NCBI RefSeq assembly: GCF_003234565.1
Contig: NZ_QKTU01000008.1
Location: 101,231 to 165,230, forward strand
Direction: 5' to 3'
Source of the DNA: Curtobacterium sp. MCBD17_013
GTDB lineage: Bacteria; Actinomycetota; Actinomycetes; Actinomycetales; Microbacteriaceae
Length of the DNA stretch: 64,000 nucleotides
Below, piece by piece: positions 25,757 through 33,716 of the stretch. Below the pieces are notes generated by a model that was given only the letters and a program-made list of their open reading frames with translations, ran no database searches and was not told where the DNA came from. Every line of letters begins with the position of its first letter. Position 1 is the first letter of the stretch. The position numbers and the translations under genes are program-made.

Positions 25757-28700
25757 ATGCGTGCGTTCGAGTCGTTGTCTGTTCGGGGTCGGATCGGCGC
25801 AGCGCTGGCGGTGCTCATCGCGTTGATCGCGGCGCTGTTGGTGGCGGTGACGCCCCCGGCTCCGGCACACGCGGATGCGACGGACACGGGGACTGGTGGT
25901 CGGTTCGTGGCGGCGTCGGGCCGGATCTTGGACACGCGGAGCGGGACGGGTGGGTACTCGACGGCGATGCCGGCGGGTGGGTACCGGTCGATCCAGGTGG
26001 GTGGCAAGGCGGGTGTGCCGACGTCTGGGGTGGGTGCGGTCGTGGTGAACGTCACGGCGGTGAACATGACCCAGCAGGGTGAGGTGCGTGGCCGGCCGGA
26101 TGGTTCGACGGCGTCGGCGTTGATGCTCGTGTTCGATGGTGGTGGGTTGGGGACGACGTCGAACACGGCGACGATCGCGGTCGGTGACGACGGGACGATC
26201 CAGGTTGCATCGGACGTGGTGACGGACCTGGTGATCGACGTGCAGGGCTATTACACGGCGAACGATGACGGGACGGCGGCGGGCGGGTTCGTTTCGGTGC
26301 CGGGCACGCGGATCGTGGATTCTCGGAACGGCACGGGGGTGTCGAAGGCGCAGATCGCGGCGGGCAGTTCGGTGACGTTCCAGGTGACGGGCAACGGTGG
26401 TGTGCCGGCGGGTGCGTCGGCGGTGGTTGCGAACTTCATCGTGATCCCGGCGGCGAACGGCGGGTACATCACGCCGTACCCGGCGGGGACGAGCAAGCCG
26501 CAGCGGTCGTTGCAGTACGCGGCGGGTGTGCCGACGTCGCTGACGGCGCAGGTGGCGTTGAGCAGTGATGGCAAGTTGATCGTCGCGGATGATGTGAACG
26601 CGATCGATCTCGCGGTGGACGTGCAGGGGTACTTCACCGCGACGAACGGCGGTGGGAGCGTGTTCACGCCCGCCGCAGGCACGGTCTACGACACGCGGAT
26701 CAGCCCGAACACCGCACTGGCGGGGCAGGAGACGCGCGCCATCCCGGTGTCGGGGCAGGCGGGTGTTCCGGCGGTCGGTTCGGGCGTCACCGCGGTCGCG
26801 TTGACGCTGACGGCGTTGCATGCCGCGAACAGCGGTGGGAACGCGACTGTGTACGCAGACGGCGCTGCGAAGCCGGCCACCACGTCGATCAGCTTCGCCG
26901 GTAATTCCATCCGGACGAACACCGTGATCGTGGCGGTCGGGTCGAACGGCAAGATCGATCTCGGCAACTACAGCTCGGACAGCACGGATTACGTGCTCGA
27001 GCTGCAGGGCTGGTACAACGCCTTGCCGACCGGGCCGAGCAAGACGGGCTTGACGGGTAAGCGGCCTTCGGCGACGAATCTGAGCTTCCCGATCGACGAC
27101 CAGACGAGCGCCCAGGTCGACGTCGGCACCGGCAACCTCCTCATCGCGAACAAGTCATTGATCCTGCCCGGTGTGAAGGCGCCGACCAGCATCGGGGCGG
27201 CGTACAACTCCCGCGGCTGGCAGAGCGCGAGCAGTGTCAGCATCGACGCGAACCGGTGGGAGTACGCACTCGACGGCGCCGGGTCGCTCTCGGCCGGCAG
27301 CACCGGCGTCATCTACACCGGCGCCGACGGCTCCACATGGCAGTTCACGGCCAACAGCGACGGTACCTACACCTCCGTGGCGGGCCTGCAGGCCACTTTG
27401 GTGAAGACTTCCACCGAGTACAAGCTGACGTTCTGGACGTCGGCGCAGGTGGACCACTTCAACCTCAACGGGCAGCCCACGAGCGTCGTTGACAGCAACG
27501 GCAACACCGTGAAGATGACCTACAACGGTGCGACGCTCACCGGTGTCGTCACCAGCGCCGGGCCGAGCCTCGCACGTACCGCCGCCGTGTCCTACAGCAA
27601 CGGCACCACGACGTTCACTCAGACCAACGGTTCCGCCACCCGCTCCTTGCACTACAGCAAGGACGGCAACGGGAACATCACCAGCTACACCGACGCCGAC
27701 GGCGCCGTCACCAGCTTCGGCTACACCGGTCAGGACCTGACCTCGATCACGGCGCCGACCGGGGCGGTGACGACGATCACGTACGACAGCTCCGACCGCG
27801 TCACCGAGGTCGACCAGCAGAACACCTCGGCCGGTTCGCCCGGTACGTCGACGACGCGGCTGACGTACCCGTCGAGCTCGCAGACGCTGGTTGCCGGTCC
27901 GGACACGGACGCGACGCAAGCGGTGTCCGCGGTGCCGCACACGACCTACACCGTGGACAGCACCAACCACCTCGTCACGACCGCGGTTGACGCGGCGGGC
28001 CGCAGCCGCTCCGCGCAGTACAGCTCCGCGAACATGGCGCCGACGAGCTCCACGGTCGGCACCGGCTCAGGCGCGGGCACCAGTAACTACCAGTACAACG
28101 CCAACAGCGGGCAGTCGCTGACGCAGGCGCAGTCGCCCGGCGGCTCGTCGAGCTCCGCGACCTACCACAACACCGGCGCGACCGCCTACCTCCCGGACAC
28201 GGTCACGGACGGCGCGGGGAACACGCAGAACCTCACGTACGACGGCCAGGGCAACATCAAGACCAGCAGCTCCGGTAGCGGCAGCGATGCGGCGACCGCC
28301 ACGCTGACCTACAACAGCAACGGCACGGTCGCGACCGCCCTCGCACCCGGGAACGGCTCGAACACCACGAAGTACGGGTACACCAAGCCGGACGGGACGA
28401 CCGACAACCAGCTCACCACCATCACCCCCGTCACGGGCGTCGGCCTCGGCACGAAGACGTACACCTACGACGCGTACGGTCGCCTCGCGACCGCAAGCGA
28501 CGGTGCCACCGGCAGCAACGGCACCGCCCGCACCCAGACGTACACGTACGACAACGACGACCGGCTCCTGAGCACCGCCTACTCGGACAGCACCCCGACC
28601 GTGACCAACCGCTACGACGGGAACGGCAACCTCCTCACCGTCACTGCGCAGTCCGGCACCCAGACCAACACCTGGGACCAGCTGAACCACATGCTGCGGA

Positions 28701-30193
28701 CGGTGAACACCGCCGGCGGCGGAGCCGAGAACTACAGCTACGACAAGGCCGGCAACGAACTCACCTCGAGCGACTCGTTCGGCACCTACGCGAACACGTT
28801 CGACGCGTCCGGCGTGCTCACCAAGACGACCTACCCCGCCAACGGCGGCACGCAGGCGATCAACTACAAGACCGACCCGGAGGGACGCCGCACCGACACC
28901 TGGCTGAACGCCAACGCGGACAACAGCACCTGGGGGGTGCACCAGCAGCAGGTCTACGACACCTCTGGTCGCGTCAGCGAGATCAAGGTCTACACGGGCA
29001 CCGGGAACAGCGACAACAACCTCATCGAGGACACCCAGTACTGCTACAACTCCGCTACCGACACCAGCTCCTGCTCCACCGCGACCGGTACGGACAACGC
29101 GAAGCTGCAGTGGACGAAGGACCTCACCGACCCCAGTCAGCTGACCAAGTACAAGTACGACACCGCGGGTCGACTGCTCTCCGCGACCGAGTCCGGTGGC
29201 AGCAACGGCAACCTGACGAACACCTACACCTACGACAGCCGCGGCAACCGGCTCTCCGATGTGCACAGCGGTGACAACACCGACTCCCAGCACCAGACCT
29301 TCAACGCCGCGAACGAGACGACGAACACCGGGTGGACGTACGACGGCGCGGGGAACCGCACCGCCACCGACTCGGGTACGTACACGTACAACGCGGCCGA
29401 GCAGATGACGCAGAGCGACTTCCGCGCCACCACGACCACGTACACCTACGGCGGGTCCGACCAGAACGAGCTCCTGTCGGAGGCCACCGCCGGCGGTGAC
29501 ACGGCCAGCATCACCTACGGCAGGACCGATCCGCAGGGCCAGCCGGAGATCACCCAGTACGCCAAGGATTACGGCTCCGGCCACGTGTTCTCCGACCCCG
29601 TCACGGGTCAGCCGCTGCTGCTGACCAGTTCCCGCGGATCGAACAGCCTGTACCTCTACGACGGGCTCGGGAACCCCACCGCCGTGATCGCGTCCGACCC
29701 CAACAGCATCACTCCCGCGGCGTACTCGTACGACCCGTACGGGCTGTACAACCTCACCAGCAGCGAGGCGGGTGCGCCAGAGGTGTACGAGAACCCGTAT
29801 ACGTTCAAGGGTGGCATCACCGACGACACCACCGGCCTGACGAAGTTCGGCGCCCGCTGGTACGACGACTACTACGGCACCTGGACCCAGGAAGACACCC
29901 TCGACCAGCCCCTCGACCCGAGCAACGCCAACCGGTACGCATACGCCGGCGACGACCCCATCAATGGGACAGACCCGACCGGAGCAGCCGGCATCCCCAT
30001 GAGTGGCTGCACGGCAAGTCTGCTGGGCCTAGGATTCGGTGCCATCGGGCTCGCGGGCGTCGCCGTGGCGGACGCGGCTGCAATTGTCGGGGGAGTAACG
30101 GCGCCAGCAGCAATAGGTATAACCTCTGCAGAGGTTGCGGGCGTAGGCGGTTGGGAAGTGTCGTACAACACTTGGCTTCAGAAGTGTGGCTGA
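25757..30193 (+). CDS. secreted Rhs/YD-repeat polymorphic toxin-like protein
   Basis: A 1478-aa surface or secreted Rhs protein. Residues 1-39 form a signal peptide with an AHA cleavage site. Three ~122-residue beta-domain repeats follow (~47-169, 176-298, 299-424), each starting with R(I/V)-x-D-(T/S)-R or VYDTR and ending VQGYYT, VQGYFT or LQGWYN. Residues ~450-1310 hold YD-type repeats (DGNGNITSYTDADG, YDSSDRVTEV, TYTYDAYGRL). The Rhs core runs ~1324-1409 (SYDPYGLYN, FGARWYDDYYGTWTQED, RYAYAGDDPINGTDPTG). A 69-residue Gly/Ala-rich hydrophobic tip (1410-1478) ends NTWLQKCG. The cage releases tips after cleavage near DPTG in known Rhs toxins. The tip matches no nuclease or enzyme known to me and may act on membranes. 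A two-TM gene starts 10 bp downstream. GC is lower than in the flanks. Confidence 0.88.
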   Translation: MRAFESLSVRGRIGAALAVLIALIAALLVAVTPPAPAHADATDTGTGGRFVAASGRILDTRSGTGGYSTAMPAGGYRSIQVGGKAGVPTSGVGAVVVNVTAVNMTQQGEVRGRPDGSTASALMLVFDGGGLGTTSNTATIAVGDDGTIQVASDVVTDLVIDVQGYYTANDDGTAAGGFVSVPGTRIVDSRNGTGVSKAQIAAGSSVTFQVTGNGGVPAGASAVVANFIVIPAANGGYITPYPAGTSKPQRSLQYAAGVPTSLTAQVALSSDGKLIVADDVNAIDLAVDVQGYFTATNGGGSVFTPAAGTVYDTRISPNTALAGQETRAIPVSGQAGVPAVGSGVTAVALTLTALHAANSGGNATVYADGAAKPATTSISFAGNSIRTNTVIVAVGSNGKIDLGNYSSDSTDYVLELQGWYNALPTGPSKTGLTGKRPSATNLSFPIDDQTSAQVDVGTGNLLIANKSLILPGVKAPTSIGAAYNSRGWQSASSVSIDANRWEYALDGAGSLSAGSTGVIYTGADGSTWQFTANSDGTYTSVAGLQATLVKTSTEYKLTFWTSAQVDHFNLNGQPTSVVDSNGNTVKMTYNGATLTGVVTSAGPSLARTAAVSYSNGTTTFTQTNGSATRSLHYSKDGNGNITSYTDADGAVTSFGYTGQDLTSITAPTGAVTTITYDSSDRVTEVDQQNTSAGSPGTSTTRLTYPSSSQTLVAGPDTDATQAVSAVPHTTYTVDSTNHLVTTAVDAAGRSRSAQYSSANMAPTSSTVGTGSGAGTSNYQYNANSGQSLTQAQSPGGSSSSATYHNTGATAYLPDTVTDGAGNTQNLTYDGQGNIKTSSSGSGSDAATATLTYNSNGTVATALAPGNGSNTTKYGYTKPDGTTDNQLTTITPVTGVGLGTKTYTYDAYGRLATASDGATGSNGTARTQTYTYDNDDRLLSTAYSDSTPTVTNRYDGNGNLLTVTAQSGTQTNTWDQLNHMLRTVNTAGGGAENYSYDKAGNELTSSDSFGTYANTFDASGVLTKTTYPANGGTQAINYKTDPEGRRTDTWLNANADNSTWGVHQQQVYDTSGRVSEIKVYTGTGNSDNNLIEDTQYCYNSATDTSSCSTATGTDNAKLQWTKDLTDPSQLTKYKYDTAGRLLSATESGGSNGNLTNTYTYDSRGNRLSDVHSGDNTDSQHQTFNAANETTNTGWTYDGAGNRTATDSGTYTYNAAEQMTQSDFRATTTTYTYGGSDQNELLSEATAGGDTASITYGRTDPQGQPEITQYAKDYGSGHVFSDPVTGQPLLLTSSRGSNSLYLYDGLGNPTAVIASDPNSITPAAYSYDPYGLYNLTSSEAGAPEVYENPYTFKGGITDDTTGLTKFGARWYDDYYGTWTQEDTLDQPLDPSNANRYAYAGDDPINGTDPTGAAGIPMSGCTASLLGLGFGAIGLAGVAVADAAAIVGGVTAPAAIGITSAEVAGVGGWEVSYNTWLQKCG

Positions 30194-30203
30194 AAGGAGC
30201 CCG

Positions 30204-30371
30204 ATGCGTACAACCCTTCACGTAGCGCTGTATGTAGCGGTGGTTGCGTTCATTGGTGCTGCAGTTTTATCGCTGATAACTAGGCAAACGGTGGGGTCCA
30301 TTGGATTTGGACTAGCGGCCGTTCTGCTTATCGCCTCTGAAATTTGGATTCGTAGTTCGAGGCGCAGCTGA
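30204..30371 (+). CDS. tiny two-TM membrane protein, putative immunity protein to Rhs tip
   Basis: A 55-aa protein with two membrane helices (about residues 6-26, VALYVAVVAFIGAAVLSL, and 33-49) and a basic tail IRSSRRS. The ATG follows AAAGGAGCCCG and lies 10 bp after the rhs stop, the place where immunity genes sit in Rhs loci. A membrane immunity protein would suit a membrane-active hydrophobic tip. Assignment rests on position and architecture only. Two more tip/two-TM pairs follow downstream. Confidence 0.6.
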   Translation: MRTTLHVALYVAVVAFIGAAVLSLITRQTVGSIGFGLAAVLLIASEIWIRSSRRS

Positions 30372-30651
30372 TTTCCATAGCTCAGCTGCCAATCGCAAGC
30401 CGAAGGCTGCTAGTGCTCAAGCTGAAACTCCAAAATCAGGGAATAGGCACACGCGGACCAATTGTGGAGAGACCTCTTTCCTGTCTCGGGATTTTGCATC
30501 ATGGTCGCTAGCGCTGTCTGGTATTTACGTCAAGATCCCTAAGGGTGATGGTGGCGTTGTGAGGAATCCCGTAATCGTCTTCGTCGCCGATGTCATGATC
30601 CTGGCTGCTGGATTGGCGGTACCGCGACTCAACCCTTACGCCGGCCGCTGA
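30372..30651 (+). pseudogene. possible decayed tip/ORF fragment without start codon
   Basis: A reading frame stays open from inside the preceding gene to the TGA at 30649-30651 without any ATG or TTG. Its only GTG is at 30559. Its end is a hydrophobic stretch (VIVFVADVMILAAGLAVPRL). It has no recognisable homology and may be the remnant of a displaced tip or chance. The 71 bp after it (30652-30722) hold only the ribosome site of the next small gene. Confidence 0.3.
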
Positions 30652-30722
30652 GAGGCTTGTAGACCTCGGCTGCGCTGGGGTTGAGGTTGGTGCGGGTTCG
30701 TTGAGTTTCTAGGAGAGCGCTT

Positions 30723-30830
30723 GTGTTCGCAGCGGGGCTGGACCATCAGTGGTGGGTTCTCATAGCGTTACCAGTGGCGGCCGCCATAGGTTCGTCCATC
30801 AATATCTGGCGCAGGAAGAACAAGTCCTGA
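30723..30830 (+). CDS. 35-aa single-TM peptide
   Basis: GTG start 7 bp after AGGAG (30711-30715). The product has one membrane helix (WWVLIALPVAAAIGSSINIW) and a basic end RRKNKS. Its stop TGA (30828) overlaps a CTG codon in the frame of the next membrane protein, so the two may be translationally coupled, or a single gene may have been split by a frameshift. It is too short to assign; size and position in the Rhs graveyard fit an orphan immunity peptide. Confidence 0.45.
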   Translation: MFAAGLDHQWWVLIALPVAAAIGSSINIWRRKNKS

Positions 30831-31237
30831 AGTCCGCAGAGCGCCCGACACTTGTCTTCCGTCCCAACCCAGTGTCGAGGTACGGAATGAGCGTTTGTTC
30901 ATTCCTTGTGGCCGCGATAGGCGTGTTCACAGTCGTGGCGAACCGTCAACTCGTGGTGCTCGCCCTTGTGATGCTCATCCTCGGCGGCTGGGGTGGCAGC
31001 GCTTTCCTGTTCGCTCGAGTACGGTTGTTCTCGCGATACGCTCGATCAGTGGGATTCACCGGAGTCCGGACTATCCCCCGTGAAGCTGTTGTCGACGTGC
31101 AGGCGCTTCCCTTCATCGATTGGGTAGATGCAAAAGGCGTCCCGCGGCGATCCTGGCTCCTCACGTTCTTCGGCACGCCATCGGACGGATCGTCCAAGCA
31201 ACAGCGCAGGACTGCCATCAGAGAACTCGAGGAATGA
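30749..31237 (+). CDS. small membrane protein with PH-like C-terminal domain
   Basis: Up to 162 aa. From RPTLVFRPNPVSRYG it looks like a bacterial PH-domain membrane protein: two helices (SVCSFLVAAIGVFTVVANR and LVVLALVMLILGGWGGSAFL), then VRTIPREAVVDVQALPF and WLLTFFGTPSDG, typical of the strand pattern after the hairpin. The start is unsure: GTG 30749 is the longest, CTG 30827 would be coupled to the 35-aa gene, and ATG 30887 has GAGG 6 bp upstream and gives 116 aa. Its role near Rhs remnants is unknown. Confidence 0.5.
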   Translation: MVGSHSVTSGGRHRFVHQYLAQEEQVLKSAERPTLVFRPNPVSRYGMSVCSFLVAAIGVFTVVANRQLVVLALVMLILGGWGGSAFLFARVRLFSRYARSVGFTGVRTIPREAVVDVQALPFIDWVDAKGVPRRSWLLTFFGTPSDGSSKQQRRTAIRELEE

Positions 31238-31366
31238 CGGACGCATGAGTAGGTTGCTCGTCGTGACCCCTGTCGAGAGGCGATCCTGATCGAAGCGGCA
31301 CCGAGCAGCGCCTCCGCAGACCATCGAGGGCTGGCTCGCGGGGCCCGCCCCTCCTCGCAAAGAGGC

Positions 31367-31621
31367 GTGGCGCGTGTCCCGACAGGTGCCCGGTTGCCGA
31401 TTGGTACACGGAGGCCCGTGCGTCCAGCGTCCACCAGGATCCGGGTGCACCGACGACAGTCTCTCGAGTTCCTTCTCATCGCGCTTGTTGTTGTGGGGGC
31501 CGTGGGCCTCGGTTGGATGATCGCTCCTCTGGCGATTCCCCTTCAGGCGGGGATGTTCACCTGCTATGCGTTCGGATCGCTGCCGGGCATCATCGTCCTG
31601 TTCATGCCAGTTCCGCGCTGA
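31367..31621 (+). CDS. small hydrophobic protein, possible orphan immunity protein
   Basis: Open frame of 84 aa, with a basic N-terminal half (TRRPVRPASTRIRVHRRQ) and two membrane segments (SLEFLLIALVVVGAVGLGWM and the end FGSLPGIIVLFMPVPR). No clear ribosome site; the true start may be near residue 27. The size and helix pattern match the other small membrane proteins in this region. The preceding 31238-31366 shows no gene. Confidence 0.35.
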   Translation: MARVPTGARLPIGTRRPVRPASTRIRVHRRQSLEFLLIALVVVGAVGLGWMIAPLAIPLQAGMFTCYAFGSLPGIIVLFMPVPR

Positions 31622-31657
31622 GATGATCCAGACCGTCGGGTGGAGTAGACGCCCTAG

Positions 31658-31759
31658 GGCAAACGGACCGTGGTCAGCGGTGGCACGTCCCCGTGGTCCG
31701 AGTACCTGCCCTTCGGATACTCCTACGTCGTCACACAGTACTGTTCTCAGTACGACTGA
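31658..31759 (+). pseudogene. Rhs core fragment
   Basis: One frame reads KRTVVSGGTSPWSEYLPFGY followed by YVVTQYCSQYD and a stop. This is the strand before the conserved Rhs core motif FDPYGN-RTVV-SGG. The same ~60 bases recur with about seven changes at 32436-32495, so at least two Rhs genes once contributed DNA here. The rest of the core is missing. Confidence 0.65.
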
Positions 31760-31804
31760 CTGCCGGTCTCCCTCGAGCGCCCTGTGAGTGACAGGACTGT
31801 GGCA

Positions 31805-32053
31805 ATGAACAAATTCGTCGAAGTCTCCTTCCGTTACATAGCCCCCTTGCTCATCGCCAGCATGTCGACGATCTTCTTGTTCTCGTCCATCCGAGATATG
31901 CAGAATCATACCGGGGTGAAAAGCACTGAAGCGGCCGACGAGTGTGTTGTATGCTGCGTCGCGTTGGCCTTGTCAGTGGCGCTGTTCTTGATTGCGAATT
32001 TCACAAAGGCGCGTCATCAATGGCGACCACCGGTCGATGACGAGGAAGAGTGA
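31805..32053 (+). CDS. small two-TM membrane protein, putative orphan immunity protein
   Basis: An 82-aa protein with helices at ~residues 12-29 (IAPLLIASMSTIFLFSSI) and ~51-72 (VVCCVALALSVALFLIANF) and an acidic end DDEEE. Codon use is AT-richer than the genome. The ATG is preferred; AGGA lies ~8 bp upstream. A GTG at 31784 could add seven residues. It lies straight after an Rhs core fragment, matching the tip-then-immunity order. Confidence 0.5.
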   Translation: MNKFVEVSFRYIAPLLIASMSTIFLFSSIRDMQNHTGVKSTEAADECVVCCVALALSVALFLIANFTKARHQWRPPVDDEEE

Positions 32054-32148
32054 TCGGCGATCGTTCCGTCAACGTGCCGGTGGGGACCGCTATGGATGAT
32101 CGCGAGCGCCGTCACAGGTGCTCTCTCACCCGCGTCGCTTCGAGCACT

Positions 32149-32736
32149 TCGCCGTACATTCACGTCGGCGCGGATCAGAACGAGCTGCCCAGCCAGACCA
32201 CGCCGGGTGCGGACTCGTACACGTACGTGTACGGCATGAGCGGGCAGCTGCAGTCCCAGACCAGCAGCGCGCAGACGTCGTTCTTCTTCGACGATCCGAC
32301 CGCGGGGCAGGTCCTCGACGCGATCAGCCCGGACCTGCAGGTGGGGTTGTACCTGGTGGACGGGATCGGGAATCCGGTCGGGATCCTCACCGCCGACGGC
32401 CAACGCGCCTACACGTGTCCTTCGACCCGTACGGGAACCGGACCGTCGTCAGCGGTGGCACGTCGCCGTGGTTCGAGTACCTGCTCTTCGGCTACAGGTT
32501 CGGGATCCGGATCACCGGCGACGGGCTCGTGAAGTTCGGTCTCCGCTGGTGCCTTCCATCGCGGGCGGGTGGACGCAGGAGGAACAGTCGAGGGGCTGAC
32601 AACTGGAGCTATTGACGGTGATCGCGGCGGTCAGTTGGCCAGGGACGCTGCCGATGGAGCAGAAACAGGAACGGTGACCGGTTTGCTTGGACCTGCCGGA
32701 AGAATCCTCCCGGAGTTCATCCGGGCATTCAAGTAG
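32149..32736 (+). pseudogene. frameshifted Rhs core and tip remnant
   Basis: Homologous to the end of an Rhs protein but broken. The first piece reads GADQNELPSQTTPGADSYTY (compare SDQNELLSEATAGGD in the intact Rhs), then VGLYLVDGIGNPVGILTADG. A 1-nt loss near 32415 moves VSFDPYGNRTVVSGGTSPWF to another frame. A second slip near 32560 precedes GGWTQEEQSRG, and a third near 32594 precedes the tip LTTGAIDGDRGG, ending PEFIRAFK. The tip is different from that of the intact gene and is not hydrophobic. A two-TM gene begins 9 bp after its stop, as in the intact locus. Confidence 0.75.
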
Positions 32737-32745
32737 GAGTAGAAC

Positions 32746-32922
32746 TTGAACCGTATTGCCGGCATCTACGGGATCATTAGTTTCGTCCTGCTAGCGTTAG
32801 TTCCAGTAGCGACGCCACGACCTTTATCATACGGGCCGTACTTTTGGGTCGGGGCAGTCCTATGCCTCGCTCTCGGAATCTTCTTCCTGCTGCGAGATCG
32901 AAAACTCAAGAGACGAAAATGA
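32746..32922 (+). CDS. tiny two-TM membrane protein with TTG start, putative immunity protein
   Basis: A 58-aa protein starting at TTG 6 bp after AGGAG (32735-32739, overlapping the tip stop). Helices are at ~6-22 (GIYGIISFVLLALVPVA) and ~33-49 (FWVGAVLCLALGIFFLL), with the basic tail RDRKLKRRK. Size, helix spacing and basic tail match the gene at 30204. The start site follows the broken tip by 9 bp. The intact frame beside a broken partner is what retained immunity genes look like. AT-rich codons suggest foreign origin. Confidence 0.55.
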   Translation: MNRIAGIYGIISFVLLALVPVATPRPLSYGPYFWVGAVLCLALGIFFLLRDRKLKRRK

Positions 32923-32937
32923 CGCTCTTTCGGAGCG

Positions 32938-33213
32938 ATGCGTCGCTGGAGCGGCGCGCCGCCATATCCTTTTGCGGGTGATGACCCCATCAATGCTATG
33001 GACCTGACTGGAAGATACAGCTTGCAGCACGCTCTGGTCGTTGCGAGCGCGACTGCGGTAGGTGCTGCACTTGGCGGTTGCGTAGCAAGATCCGCCGTAA
33101 GCATCTTCTCTGCGGAGGTGGCGGGATTACCTGATGTGACGGTGTTGCGCTCGTTCATCTGGGTCGGTGGAACCGCCTCCGCGGATCACGCGCCGCGGAC
33201 GGGCGCGATGTGA
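32938..33213 (+). pseudogene. Rhs core end with hydrophobic tip remnant
   Basis: Begins abruptly with PYPFAGDDPINAMDLTGR, the last part of an Rhs core. A hydrophobic Ala/Gly/Val-rich tip follows (HALVVASATAVGAALGGCV, then SIFSAEVAGLPDV). The SAEVAG(L/V) word is shared with the tip of the intact Rhs (GITSAEVAGVGG). Everything upstream of the core end is missing and the last residues probably read into unrelated DNA. No immunity gene follows; instead repeat copy A begins at 33267. Confidence 0.65.
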
Positions 33214-33266
33214 TGCCGGGCGGAGCGGGCATCGGCCTCAGCGTCGCCCCGTGGATGAGGGACGGC

Positions 33267-33374
33267 CGAGGCCCCGGATCCGTCCGGGGCCTCGTACTGC
33301 GCTCGGTCAGATCGTGGGCGAGTCCTCGTCCAGGTCCTCACCCTCGGCCTGCGAGGGCGCGTCCATGCCACCGT
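33267..33374. repeat. direct repeat copy A (truncated 3' end of 40-aa gene plus terminator hairpin)
   Basis: 108 bp that repeats 33975-34085 with an identical ~72-bp core. It holds a perfect 12-bp stem hairpin (33267-33294, CGAGGCCCCGGA stem) and, on the minus strand, the last ~22 codons of the 40-aa gene found intact at 34019-34141. The gene is cut exactly where Rhs sequence starts at 33375. Confidence 0.85.
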
Positions 33375-33716
33375 CAACGCTGGTACCTCCCCGTCGCGGG
33401 CGGGTGGAAGCAAAAAGACACCTTCGACGCACCCCTCGACCCCGGCAACGCCAACCGATACGCGTTTGTCGGCTGCGATCCCATCAACGGCTCGGCTCCC
33501 ACCGGTCGTGTTTCGCAGTGCGGCCATGCCGTCACCGGTCCCGCGTTCTCGAGCCTCGGGCTCATCGCCTCCGGTGTCGGTATTGTTGGATCGGTTGCCG
33601 CTGAGATCCCGTCCCTCGGATGGTCGCCGGCGCTGGGAGTAGCCGGCGTCATTGGATTTGGAGCGTCAGCATACGGAGTGGCAGATGGGATCGGATCGGT
33701 GGCCAGTGCCTGCTAA
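33375..33716 (+). pseudogene. Rhs core end with hydrophobic tip (displaced cassette)
   Basis: Starts within the core at RWYLPVAGGWKQKDTFDAPL and runs through GNANRYAFVGCDPINGSAPTG, close to the intact core but with changes (GCDPINGSAPTG for GDDPINGTDPTG). A ~68-residue hydrophobic tip then reads AFSSLGLIASGVGIVGSVAA and ends GSVASAC. There is no signal, start or YD region, so it cannot be exported by itself. It may be silent donor DNA for recombination into the intact gene. A small membrane-protein frame overlaps its last 11 bases. Confidence 0.7.

Noticed and set aside
27500..29700. Many short similar sequence units that could be taken for a CRISPR or tandem DNA repeat
   Set aside because: They are YD-type protein repeats of the Rhs gene, with varying sequence and no constant spacer length.
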